From a virus: a stretch of DNA of 64,000 bases. Position numbers and translations under genes: made by a program. The stretch's first letter is position 1; each line of letters opens with the position of its first letter. The stretch lies in the IMG/VR virus record IMGVR_UViG_3300036770_001413, positions 1 to 64,000 of that record; one strand, given 5' to 3'. Below the pieces are notes generated by a model, which was given only the letters and a program-made list of their open reading frames with translations, was not told where the DNA came from and ran no database searches. Positions 23,067 to 33,400 of the stretch are shown here, one piece after another.

Positions 23067-24749
23067 CTAAAGAGTTCGTCCAACTATTTCGGTTTCTAGT
23101 CCTTCCTGATACCTTTGCGATACCTTTACAACTATAATTTTTTGAGTACCCGTGAAGCCTTGGTAAGGATAGTTTATAGTTATGATATCTCCTACCGATA
23201 TGAGTGGGTTTCCAAATACTTTCATTGTTATTATATTAGCCTTATTTACTACCCGCCCCTGTATCCATTCAGCTAAGGATTTAACGTCTTTTTGGTTTTG
23301 TAGCCAAACAGATTCAAAAATGACTGGCTCAGATGATGCATATTCGTTTACTGAGGATGTATCATATTCTATCTCGCCAGAAAATCCTATTGTATTGCCA
23401 TAAATAGATAATTGATTTACCCCTTTGTCTGAAAGAGGAACTGTTATTGATGTATTATTTAAAACTAAAACATCTGCCTTAAAATTATCATAACTCTGTC
23501 CAATTATTTTAGCTAGCTTATTTCCACCAGTTGTCCATCTAATTGGAATAGATGGTGCGCTACCAAACCTTACTGTTTTTCTAGATATCTCTCTAACTAC
23601 CGTTCCAAATTCATCAAAGGCATTTTGCTTAGTTGTCATATCAACATCTTCGTTTGATGCATTATATAACATGTCTCCGTATGATAAATCTAAAAAGTCT
23701 TTTGTAAATTGACCATTATAGAAATTTAAAGATTGATAGTCTCGATCATAAAGCTCAGCATTAATTGATTCCCCATATACATAATCAAATTTACTTGTTC
23801 CCGACAATCCCACTAAGGCAATCTTATTTGTTGGATCTAAAATTGTTTTATCAGATTGAGATATAGTTGTATCTGAGGCCTCTACTTTAAAGCCGTTAAC
23901 ATATGCAGTTATCGTAATTGTTTTATTTACTATTTTTACTTTAACGTCAACATTATAAACTGTTCCTGCAAATAATTGATCAAGAGTTGCTCTATTTCCT
24001 TTTTGAGAATCTTTTAGCTTTATAATTCTTTTTTTATCTAATTTAAATATTTTTAATGGCGATGAATTTGCCGAAGCTGCAGTTGCGCTTGTTTCTAAAG
24101 AAATAAAATATCCAGAAACATTAGATTCATCAAAAAAGAATCCTATGGCAGCACCTTGAGGCTTATATTTAATTAGGGGCTCAAATATAACGGATGTACC
24201 AAATGCATAGTAGCTTTCTGTATAATTTTTTACAGGTCTGGCGAAAGCCCCTTCGCCAAAAGTTGATGTGGTAGAAACGGGTAGCTGTATGGCATTGAAG
24301 CTCTTGTAAGCATAAGTATACTCATTATCTCTTTTTTCACCGCCCTTTATAGTCAAAAATGATTTAGCGGTTACCTTTTCTCCAATTTCTTTTGGCGATC
24401 CTGTTTTGGAGGGTGAAGAAGTTGTAGAAGAAAGTTTATGAAAAACTTGCATTTGATTGCCTTGGCCCGAAGAGTTAGAAAGTTTTGTAGTTACTTTATA
24501 TAATGCATTAGCTGTAAGCCCAGTTATAGCTATTCCATTTGATGCTGATGTCTGTGTCTGCTCGGCACCATCAGTTGTAGTTTCATTTAACATTTTTTGA
24601 TATGTTACTGAGTAGGTGGTTGGAGTTCCTGAAACACCGAGCATTGATATTGTTACAGTCATTGTAGTTGAAGTCGATGTAATTCCTGGGCTAAATACCT
24701 GATAAAGTTCTGGGATGCTGCTTCCCCCATTTATTGTTCTATAATACAT
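23067..24749 (-). CDS. minor tail protein with fn3 and ConA-like domains
   Basis: I start this protein at the ATG at 24749 (560 residues), which forms TAATG with the upstream stop. A GTG at 24758 would add three residues. An N-terminal fn3-like domain (TVTISMLGVSGTPTTYSVTY...) is followed by a concanavalin-type sandwich of about 200 residues with GAAIGFFFDES, GYFISLETS and VDVKVKIVNKTITITAYVNG. The C-terminal third (SVGDIITINYPYQGFTGTQK) looks like a baseplate or hub beta-domain. It is probably a tail-tip protein binding host glycans. Confidence 0.75.
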   Translation of the reverse strand: MYYRTINGGSSIPELYQVFSPGITSTSTTMTVTISMLGVSGTPTTYSVTYQKMLNETTTDGAEQTQTSASNGIAITGLTANALYKVTTKLSNSSGQGNQMQVFHKLSSTTSSPSKTGSPKEIGEKVTAKSFLTIKGGEKRDNEYTYAYKSFNAIQLPVSTTSTFGEGAFARPVKNYTESYYAFGTSVIFEPLIKYKPQGAAIGFFFDESNVSGYFISLETSATAASANSSPLKIFKLDKKRIIKLKDSQKGNRATLDQLFAGTVYNVDVKVKIVNKTITITAYVNGFKVEASDTTISQSDKTILDPTNKIALVGLSGTSKFDYVYGESINAELYDRDYQSLNFYNGQFTKDFLDLSYGDMLYNASNEDVDMTTKQNAFDEFGTVVREISRKTVRFGSAPSIPIRWTTGGNKLAKIIGQSYDNFKADVLVLNNTSITVPLSDKGVNQLSIYGNTIGFSGEIEYDTSSVNEYASSEPVIFESVWLQNQKDVKSLAEWIQGRVVNKANIITMKVFGNPLISVGDIITINYPYQGFTGTQKIIVVKVSQRYQEGLETEIVGRTL

Positions 24750-27001
24750 TAGCGCCACTCATCCGTTTTCTGAAACCATGCACTTAATGATGTAGAGGCT
24801 GTTGATGTATGTGCGGCTGGGGTGGTCCCAAAAACACCTCTAGCTTTAATTCTGTATTTTCCAGTTGGCTTAAAGTATTCTGGTCCAGTTTTTGAAAGTG
24901 CTCTATATTGTGCCCAATCTCCTTCTGAGCCAATAAATACTGGTATCCCTTCATTGCTAGAACTACTTAAAGGAACATATTTGAATTGTATTGCATCATA
25001 CTCAAAAACTTCTGAATTTACTAAAAAATATCCAGAGTAATTAAAAGTAGATTCTAGTTTTGTTAACGGATCTAAATTGTCAATATCAATATCAAAATCA
25101 ATTAACTCTGCTGGTGTATCTGCTGCAATATCAAATCTTAGTCCGCCTGATATTAAAAATGAAGGTTCAGACGCCCACAAATCAGTTGCAGTTTGAGTAT
25201 ACAAAGAGTTCATTGGGGTCTTCCATATAATTTTCACTTGGTTGGCTGATGCCACTTCTTGTTTATTAAAGTCTATAATATTAGCAAGCTTATTTCCGCT
25301 TTGTTCATAGTGAAATTCCCAGTGTGTTGTTGAACCCTGATACATTTTATCTCTTGTGTAAAATTGCAAAATATTATTTTCATCAAAGTATGCATTCATT
25401 TGAATGTCTCTACATAGTTCTTGTAAGCAATCCCAAACTGTTTTATTATTTTCACTCCACCAAACTGTCAATGTTGGGACTGAAGTATCTATACTTGATC
25501 CGCCGCCGTCTAATAAAATATTCATATTATAGTTAGTAAAACCAATGGAATCTAAAATTCCCATAATAATAGAAGTAACTGGGGCATTTTTATAAATTAA
25601 ATCTGGGATTAGTGTTTCCATTAATTGCTTTGATCCATCTAAAGCTTCAACCTGAACATCACCATATTCTGATATTGAATGAGATTCTAGATAATATGTT
25701 CCCTGTTCTACCCGATCATATTTTAAAGAGCCTTCTGTGACCGCTCCAAGAGAATGAAAAATTTTAAAATGTGGTTTAATTTCTGCATTTTTAGCAAAAT
25801 AAATTACATCATTTGGCACTGGAGAAACTGTCCAATTTTCATCTCTATTGTATGAAAGAACTCTAAGATTTGATTGATTATACTTGTCTAAACTTAAAGT
25901 TAAATTGTTTGCAGTAATATTGCCTACTGGCAATATGTCTGTTGCGCTTGATGTAGACTCTTTGTCTATATCAAAAGATACTATGTCTGATGATATATCC
26001 TTTATCCATCTGGCAGATATTTCTGTGACTCCAATTATTCTTCCAGCCCCCGCCGAAGGTGTTGTGACATTGATAGACTTTATTTCTCTTGGTGCTGGGT
26101 AAGAAATTGCTTGAGATGAACTAAAAGGGGCAGTGGTAGACCAAGATGTACCATTATAATAAACAATAAGCCTGCCATCTGAAGTTGGGACATTTACCGA
26201 TGTAACAGATGCAGTTGTATTGTCTGAATACGTTATTAACAATGAACAGGTTGATGGCAGCGTATGATACTTCTCAAATGCTACAACTATTTTATTTGCT
26301 AATGCTGGCTTTGTTGGAGTAGCACTTCCGCTAGAATTTACTAGAGTTGCAGTTTTAGATAGGCTACTTTCAGAAGCTTCAGCTAAATTATTAGTAACAG
26401 AAAATGTTCTAGAGTCTGGCACATCCGTAATTAATTGATTTGTTAAATTAAATGATGAGTTTCCTGAGCCTGATATGGTTACTCTTTTATTAATAGTAAA
26501 TCCGTGATCTGTTGTGGTTTTATATACAACCTTTGAACCAGTAGCATATGCCTGACTTATAGATGCTGTGGCAATAATATAATTAACTGTAACATTAACT
26601 CCCGTATTTTGTGGAGTAACCCAATATTTATAATAAGTTGTTGATCCAGGATAATATACTCTTGGGGCGGCTGGATAAGGGAGTGTTCTATAGTCGTAAA
26701 ATTTATTTGAACCTTGATGATCTGAGTCTAGATTAATATAATATTTAACACCTGGCAATACTGGTCTAAATGGCTTTAAAATAGAATCTAATGGAAACAA
26801 TTTTTTAAATGGGTTAATTCTAATTAATTGACCAGGCTGCTCATCAATTCCATCTTTATAATTTTGATCGGTTGCTGTTGTAGATATTGTTATATTATCT
26901 AGTAAAGTGTTCATATTGTATTCTATTGTTGCTCCCGCCGAAATATTAACGGTGCGGGAATTATAAAATATATTTTTTAAGTCATTGCTAGCAGTTATCA
27001 T
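24749..27001 (-). CDS. tail tip / hub protein
   Basis: This 750-residue protein follows the distal tail gene, the usual place for the tail-associated hub. Its N-terminal 330 residues hold beta-rich inserts. The central part (about 340-560) has SFDIDKESTSSATDILPVGN and then LSLDKYNQSN, VWDCLQELCRDIQMNAYFDE and NILQFYTRD. The WDCLQELC...AYFDENN pattern is shared with hub/endopeptidase-like tail proteins that carry a receptor platform. No peptidase motif is visible. It is coupled to its neighbours by TAATG and overlaps. Confidence 0.75.
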   Translation of the reverse strand: MITASNDLKNIFYNSRTVNISAGATIEYNMNTLLDNITISTTATDQNYKDGIDEQPGQLIRINPFKKLFPLDSILKPFRPVLPGVKYYINLDSDHQGSNKFYDYRTLPYPAAPRVYYPGSTTYYKYWVTPQNTGVNVTVNYIIATASISQAYATGSKVVYKTTTDHGFTINKRVTISGSGNSSFNLTNQLITDVPDSRTFSVTNNLAEASESSLSKTATLVNSSGSATPTKPALANKIVVAFEKYHTLPSTCSLLITYSDNTTASVTSVNVPTSDGRLIVYYNGTSWSTTAPFSSSQAISYPAPREIKSINVTTPSAGAGRIIGVTEISARWIKDISSDIVSFDIDKESTSSATDILPVGNITANNLTLSLDKYNQSNLRVLSYNRDENWTVSPVPNDVIYFAKNAEIKPHFKIFHSLGAVTEGSLKYDRVEQGTYYLESHSISEYGDVQVEALDGSKQLMETLIPDLIYKNAPVTSIIMGILDSIGFTNYNMNILLDGGGSSIDTSVPTLTVWWSENNKTVWDCLQELCRDIQMNAYFDENNILQFYTRDKMYQGSTTHWEFHYEQSGNKLANIIDFNKQEVASANQVKIIWKTPMNSLYTQTATDLWASEPSFLISGGLRFDIAADTPAELIDFDIDIDNLDPLTKLESTFNYSGYFLVNSEVFEYDAIQFKYVPLSSSSNEGIPVFIGSEGDWAQYRALSKTGPEYFKPTGKYRIKARGVFGTTPAAHTSTASTSLSAWFQKTDEWR

Positions 27002-27486
27002 TATACCTGCTCCATTGACATAGATACGTTATAAAAAGGAACCTCTCCTCGTTTTAAAAGGGTGGCGCTAAACGATGTACAAGAAACTGTATATTCTTCA
27101 TAACCTGAAGATTCTTGACTTGTTCCACTTTTAGCAAAGTTTAATCTAATGTTAAAAGTTCCCTGACCCTCTGTGCTATTGTAAAATTCTATTAAATCTA
27201 ATGCTCCCCATTGCCCATCTACCGTATATCCTCTAGTTCCTGGAAGCATGACCCAAGAAACATCGAACTGTTTTTTATCCGCTACAAAATATTTTCTCAA
27301 AGAGCCGTTTGCCATTCTTTGGGCCTGCTCAATTCTTTGAATAGATATACCTAATTCACTTCTATTGTGTTCACTTAATTTAATCCAGGATTGAGTTGTA
27401 TCACTTGGGTCGGCATAAAGGTCTCTAGCATATACCTGTATTGCAGATCCTCTAGGTAAATAACTAGTTCTATTACCGTTTGTCAT
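27001..27486 (-). CDS. distal tail-like / minor tail protein
   Basis: This 161-residue protein follows the tape measure. It contains a tail-tube-like beta domain (SWIKLSEHNRSELGISIQRI, then FDVSWVMLPG, FYNSTEGQGTFNIRLNFAK and YNVSMSMEQV). In siphoviruses the gene after the tape measure encodes the distal tail protein that caps the tube and organises the tip. This placement and fold support that call, although the protein is shorter than Dit of the Lactococcus phages. Start and stop overlap both neighbours. Confidence 0.7.
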   Translation of the reverse strand: MTNGNRTSYLPRGSAIQVYARDLYADPSDTTQSWIKLSEHNRSELGISIQRIEQAQRMANGSLRKYFVADKKQFDVSWVMLPGTRGYTVDGQWGALDLIEFYNSTEGQGTFNIRLNFAKSGTSQESSGYEEYTVSCTSFSATLLKRGEVPFYNVSMSMEQV

Positions 27487-30400
27487 TACTGATATCTCCT
27501 TGATATATTTCTTTCTGGATTAGACTTTCTTTGCTCTAAAGCCATAGCAACCTTAAATTCTTCAAATAGCTGTCTGCCATTTGCGGGAGCTTCTGCAAAT
27601 TGCATGGTTACAGATCCTATCTTATATACTGAGCTGCCGCCATCTGGATTATATGGCATAGTTTGAACCATTGGTCCGCCATGCTCGTATCTTGGTATAT
27701 CATAGTTTAGCATAAGTCCGCCATTTTTCATACCATTAATTCTATCAAAGAATGGAACTCCTAATTTAGATACGGTATCTGCATTTACTATATATTCGCC
27801 ATTAGATACTCTTACCATTCCGCCATTTGCGTACATGCCAATTATTGAGTCTGATGTTTTAGTTCCTGGACCACGCAATAATCCTCCACTTGCATATTTA
27901 GCTCTATCTCCAAGCTTTTGATTTTTAGCATCAAAATTATATATTACTCCATTACTTTTATCTATTGCATAGGTTTTACCATTCCATTCAAAAACATCAA
28001 ATCCTGGCCCACCTGTTGCTGGTACGTAAGTTTGAGTCTTCTTGCCTGTTTGTGCTTGAGCTCCTGCTTCTTTTAATGTTTTAGATTTTACTGTTTGTTT
28101 TTCGGCGCCAAAAGTTTCTCCAGCTTTTGTTTTTCTATCCCCAGAATAATCTGCATCCATATCTATTTTTTTGCCGTCAACAATAATATTTCCAGTAGCC
28201 GTTACTGTAACACCTTTTTGTGCAACTATTGTAGTTATCTCTGAGCCATATTTGGAAAGAAGATCGGTGGCCATAGTGCCTATATCTTCTTTAAGTCTTC
28301 CCTGTGCAACATCTGGAAGGGAAGTTGTTGCGACAGTTTGACCAGTCCCTCTTACTGCGTCTACTAATTTACCTGCAAGACCTTTAAATTCATCAGATTG
28401 TTTAAAGTTTTCAAGATCATCTTTATTTAGATCCATCGCAACTTTAAGATTTGTCATTGCATCATTAACTGCATCTATTTTTTCTTTTTGCTTTTCAAGT
28501 CTTTTATTAATAGATTCAAGGCTTTCTGCAGCAAGGGCAGCTTTATTTGCAAGAGCATCTTGTGCGTTTTGTAATCTTTCTTTTTCAAGCTCAAGTGGCT
28601 TAATATCTTTTAGTCTACGCTCTTCAATTTGCTGTTCTGTTAATGTTACCTGTTGCTCATTCTGTAGCCTTTGTAACTCAATTTTAGCTGTTGCGGCCCC
28701 AGCAAAATCTCCAGCAGCTACTGCTTTTTCATATTCAAGTTGTTGCTGCTGGAGTCTAAGTGCCATGTCTTGCGCTTGAGCTTCCTCACGCAAGGCTTTC
28801 TTTCTAGCCTCAGCCTTATCATTAATTTTCTTTATTTCTTTATCTAAAGCTTTAAGTCGTTCTCTAGCATCAATTTGTTCTTTTACGCTTTGACCCTTTG
28901 CAGCGGCGGCTAAGTCGTCACGTTGCTTCTTGAGCTCTTTATAAGCTTTAGTTTCTGCCGATAGCAATCCTTTTTTGTTAACGGTTGCAACTGCTTGTGC
29001 TGTTGCTATCTGTAATTTATAGACAGCGTCTACTTGTTGTGCATTTAAATCGGCTAAGTCTCCTGTAAAGCCTCTAGCTACTAATCTTAGTTTTTGAAAT
29101 ACGCTTACAGCAGTATCTTGTGCATTTACAAATTTTTCAATTTCAGGATTTTGTTTCTTTAGGTTTTGTAATACGCCTTGACCTATTGATTCTTGACTCT
29201 TGACCTTGCTTGCAATGATATCAAGCATTTTTTGCTCTGCTTTATATCTGGCTTCGGTTTCATTAAATTCTTGCTTTTTCTTTTTAGCAGCCTTTTCGCT
29301 TTCTGAAACATAATCTTCTACGCCAGTATTAATTGCAGTTAACGCTGTATTTAATGCTGCCGCCTGATCTCTTGTATTCTCAAAATTCTTGGCATAATTA
29401 AATGATTGAAGAGCGCTAGCGGCGGCAGTCTGAGCATCTACTATTCCTCTAAATGCATCTGTATTTATTACGCTTACTGATTGTCCAGCTTTATTAGACA
29501 AATTAAATAATGTGTATATACGTTTTGCAGCTTCTTCTGCCGATAACCCTGCAGCCATTAATTGCTCTTTTAATTGAACAGCAACTCTTGCTGCGTCTGG
29601 GCGGGATGTGGCATTAATTACTTTAATTTGCTCCGCCATAGTTTCTTTTAATTCTTTTCTTAATTTCTTATATTCTTCAATAGTCATTTTAAATGGAGTA
29701 CCAGCAGATGCTAAACTTTCATATGTTATCATATTTTGATCAATCATAAGTTTTTGTGCAGCTACTGCGTCTTTAATTTTAGTATTATAATTAGTAAATT
29801 GAAGTCCTGCTTTTTCTGCAGATTCTGATGTTAGCCCGAATGCGGCGGCGCTTAATCTTTGAGTTTCGTTATAATTATCAAATGCTTTTTTAGCTAAAGC
29901 TGCTGATCCCGCCACTAGTCCTAACGCAACATTTAATCTAGTAATTCCAGCTAAAGCTTTTCCAATTATTGGAGTAAATCTTCCTGTGCTTTCCGCCATT
30001 CCTGCAATTGAACTTGCTGCTCTAGTTCCAGCAAATATGGACTGCTGTCTTCCAGGAATTGAAGGTACAGTAGAGGCTGCGAGCATAGGGTTCTGTGCAG
30101 ATATTGGCGACCCAAACATAAAGTTTGGATTTGGAACAGATGTCTGTATTCCTAATCTTTGTGAGGGGGTTATTCCAGAACGTCCCGCTCTTCCCATTAA
30201 CAAATCTGGAATCATATAGCCAAGCATTCCGCCCATCATTGATCCAGTTTGTCCAAATCTTGAACCTATTGTAGAACCCGCCATTGATCCTAATGAACCA
30301 AAAAGTAAACTTCTTAATATTCCGCTGCCTCTTACATTGCCACCAAATTGATATCTTGGAACCATGCCTCCTGATCCATACTTTTGTCCATTTTGTGAAG

Positions 30401-33400
30401 GAATCAAACCACCGACATTATATCCTGGGACCATTCCGCCATTGTTTGCACCAAATAGTTTTCCGTAAACTTTCGCCATACCAGAAGCAGAAGACCCAAC
30501 TGTTCCGCCTAAACTTGCGCCCTTATTTGCAAATGATTGTAATATTGCTAAATCTGATTCTGGCAGCCAGCTTTTATTTGATGTAACAGCAAATTGTGCA
30601 ATTGTTGGGAACGCTGTAAGCATTGATGTTGGATTAAACATTCTCTTTCCATCAATCTTGTGTCCTGTAATTTTTGAAGTATTAAAATAATCTAGAGTTG
30701 CATCATATAAAGCTCCTCTAGCTTTATCACTTAATCCTGGAATATGACCAAAGTATTTCTTTCCGCCTTGTATATCCATTGCATTAATTTTGTAAGTTTT
30801 TAAAGATTGTGGTCCATCAAAAGTTTTGCCTTCATATTTAAATTTAGCACCAAGTTTAGCAAGAAGTCCTGCTCTTGATACTCCGCCGCCTGCGTTATAT
30901 CCTGGAACCATGCCTCCACGATTAGCAGCAAATGCCCTAGTGTATGGTGATAATTCTCCTGCATTGCTAACTATTGCTGATTGTTCTGCTTTTTCAATTG
31001 CTTTTGCCCAAGCAAGCTCATCTATATTTGTAGAAGGCAATGAGCTCTTTAATTTACTTGCAGCATCATTAGCTATCTTTCTAGCTAGCTGTGAAGGTAT
31101 TCCTCGTGCTGACAAAAAGTCTAAAAGATTTGTCATCTGATAACCTTGTATGTTAGCAAAATCTGCTCTAGTTGCTGTTCCTGAACTTATTCTGTTGTTC
31201 AAGGCACCATCAATATGAACAACAGAACCTGGTAAAATTTGAGCTGTTCTTCCTTCTGCAATATATCTTTGTGCGGCAGATCTACGACTGCCTGTTGGAG
31301 TCATAGATCCAGTTAAAGTAAATCTATTATATACATCTTCAAAAGAACTTGTTGGATAAGCTCCCTGTGCAGTTCTAGAACCTATATTAGATATAAATCT
31401 CCTAGACACTCCATGAGCACCTATCATTGCTGATAAAGATGCTGCTTCTTCTTTAGTAAGATATCCAGACTCTTGAAGTCTTGGAATAGTTGTTCCGCCT
31501 CTTTTAGGGCTTCTTGACATTGCTTCAAAATTAAGTTGACCTGGAGTATACGCTTGCCTTCCAGATCTTTCTCCAGCCACTCTTAATCCAGAAATAGATC
31601 GTCTTCTTGTTTGCAATGCTCGCAGCAACGGTATAACTCCACCAATATTTCTTTGCACTGGAATAACTATGGCTCTTCCTTCATTAAGAGCTCTCATTCC
31701 ATCTGGATCTTGCTGTGCTACATCTCTACGAATTACAAATTCTCCTGGGGTAAGCATTGCAGGAACTACATCTGCGTTTACATTTGGACCAGGAACTTGA
31801 TTCCCATCATTATAAAATACTCCACCACCAGTATTTCTTTGAATAGGCCTTGTTGTCTCAATACTATATGGTCCACCAAAAGACTTAGTTCCAGTAGCTC
31901 TTCCCAAGCTTTCCATTACATCTAGGAATATTCCGCCACGATATGCACCACGAATATTTGGCTTGCCAGCAATATCAACTACAGGCTGATTTATTAAAGG
32001 CGCTTTTGTTAAATCAATTGTTCTGCCACGTGCTGCGGCATATGCAGAAACTTCAGCGCCCATCATTGCTTCAAGTTGAGCATTTACGGCTATAATTTGT
32101 GCACGTGCTTGCTGCACATTTATTGTTCCCGCTCTTAATTCTGCAACAATGCTAGCAGATTGCGCTGCCGCATTTGCAGTCAATCTTTGTGTGATTGGCA
32201 ATATGTCGTCAAATGTATCTAATAATTCTCTTGATACCTGTCCACCTAAGCCAATAGTTTTCTTTAATGCATCAATTTCTTGCTGGCTTTGAACTCCAAG
32301 TGTTGCCATAAGAGCTGCAAATTTAGCATGCTCTGCTGCAACAACTCCTGTCGATACTCCAGACACTGTGGTTAATCCTGGAACATCTGGAAGTCTTTCA
32401 GACATTAATATCTGTGGTGTTGCGCCAATCTTTCTATTTACTGGAACTGGCTGTAAGGTTAATCCAAATATACTTGAAGGATTATTAGGATCACGTGGAT
32501 TTAAATGTGCCGCCGCTCTTGTTTGTGGACCAACTAAAGGATGATTTGGATCTGTAACTCTTGGAGCCCCTAGACCTCCACCCACTGTCATTATTGGAGT
32601 TCCCGCTGCAGTTGCTATAGTTGCACCTAAAGCATTTGTTGTTGATGTTGCGTTAGAGGCGTTTGCCTGAAGGCCTTTTAGGTCTTCATTTAATCTTTTA
32701 ATTGCAAGACTTAAAGTATCAGCAGCTTTTGCATCACTATAGAACTCATCACTAAGCATTGAGCTAGCGTTTTTAGCTGCTATAATTTCTGGGGTTAGAA
32801 GTTGAAATCCTTCTGCGCCTCTAAATAAGGCTTTGAAATGTCCAAGTCCTTTAATAATATATCCAAAGAAGTTAGCAAGAACACCAGTAAGCATAATTAC
32901 TGGACCGATAATTGCTGTAAATGCTCCACCAAATGCCATTACCTTCTTTATTGGATCTGGTAATTTTTGAGCAAAGTCAAGGATTGCACTAAGAACATTG
33001 ATTAATTTAGTTCCTATATTTAGGAAGTCTTCTCCTACGCCTGCAAGATCTGCTTTAAGTCCTTCTACCGCTCTACGGAATCTTCCTGCTGCTGATTCTG
33101 TTACTGCCGCCAACTCTCGACCAGCCACTTGTTCTAGTTCTGCTACGCTGGCACCCATTAAATCTAAAACTTGTAGCGTCTGGCTGCCCTCTCTACCTAG
33201 GTTATTTAGTAAAGCGCTGATTCTTGCAAACTGAAACTTACCGAACATCTGTTCAATTGCTTGTGCTTTTGAAAGAGGATCAAGTTGATCTAATGCTGAT
33301 TGTAAATCTAAAAGTAATGAGGTTGTATCTCCTGCATTTGCTTTTACCATGCCAAGAATATCTATTCCAAAATCTTTCATTAAGCCAACGGTTTGTTTTG

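Noticed and set aside
26995-27005. TATAAT next to the start of the hub gene (and similar at 50808 and 7238)
   Set aside because: These are created by GTA TAA TG or TAT AAT GG coupling junctions, and the upstream reading frame runs through with no gap for a promoter. They cannot be told from chance.
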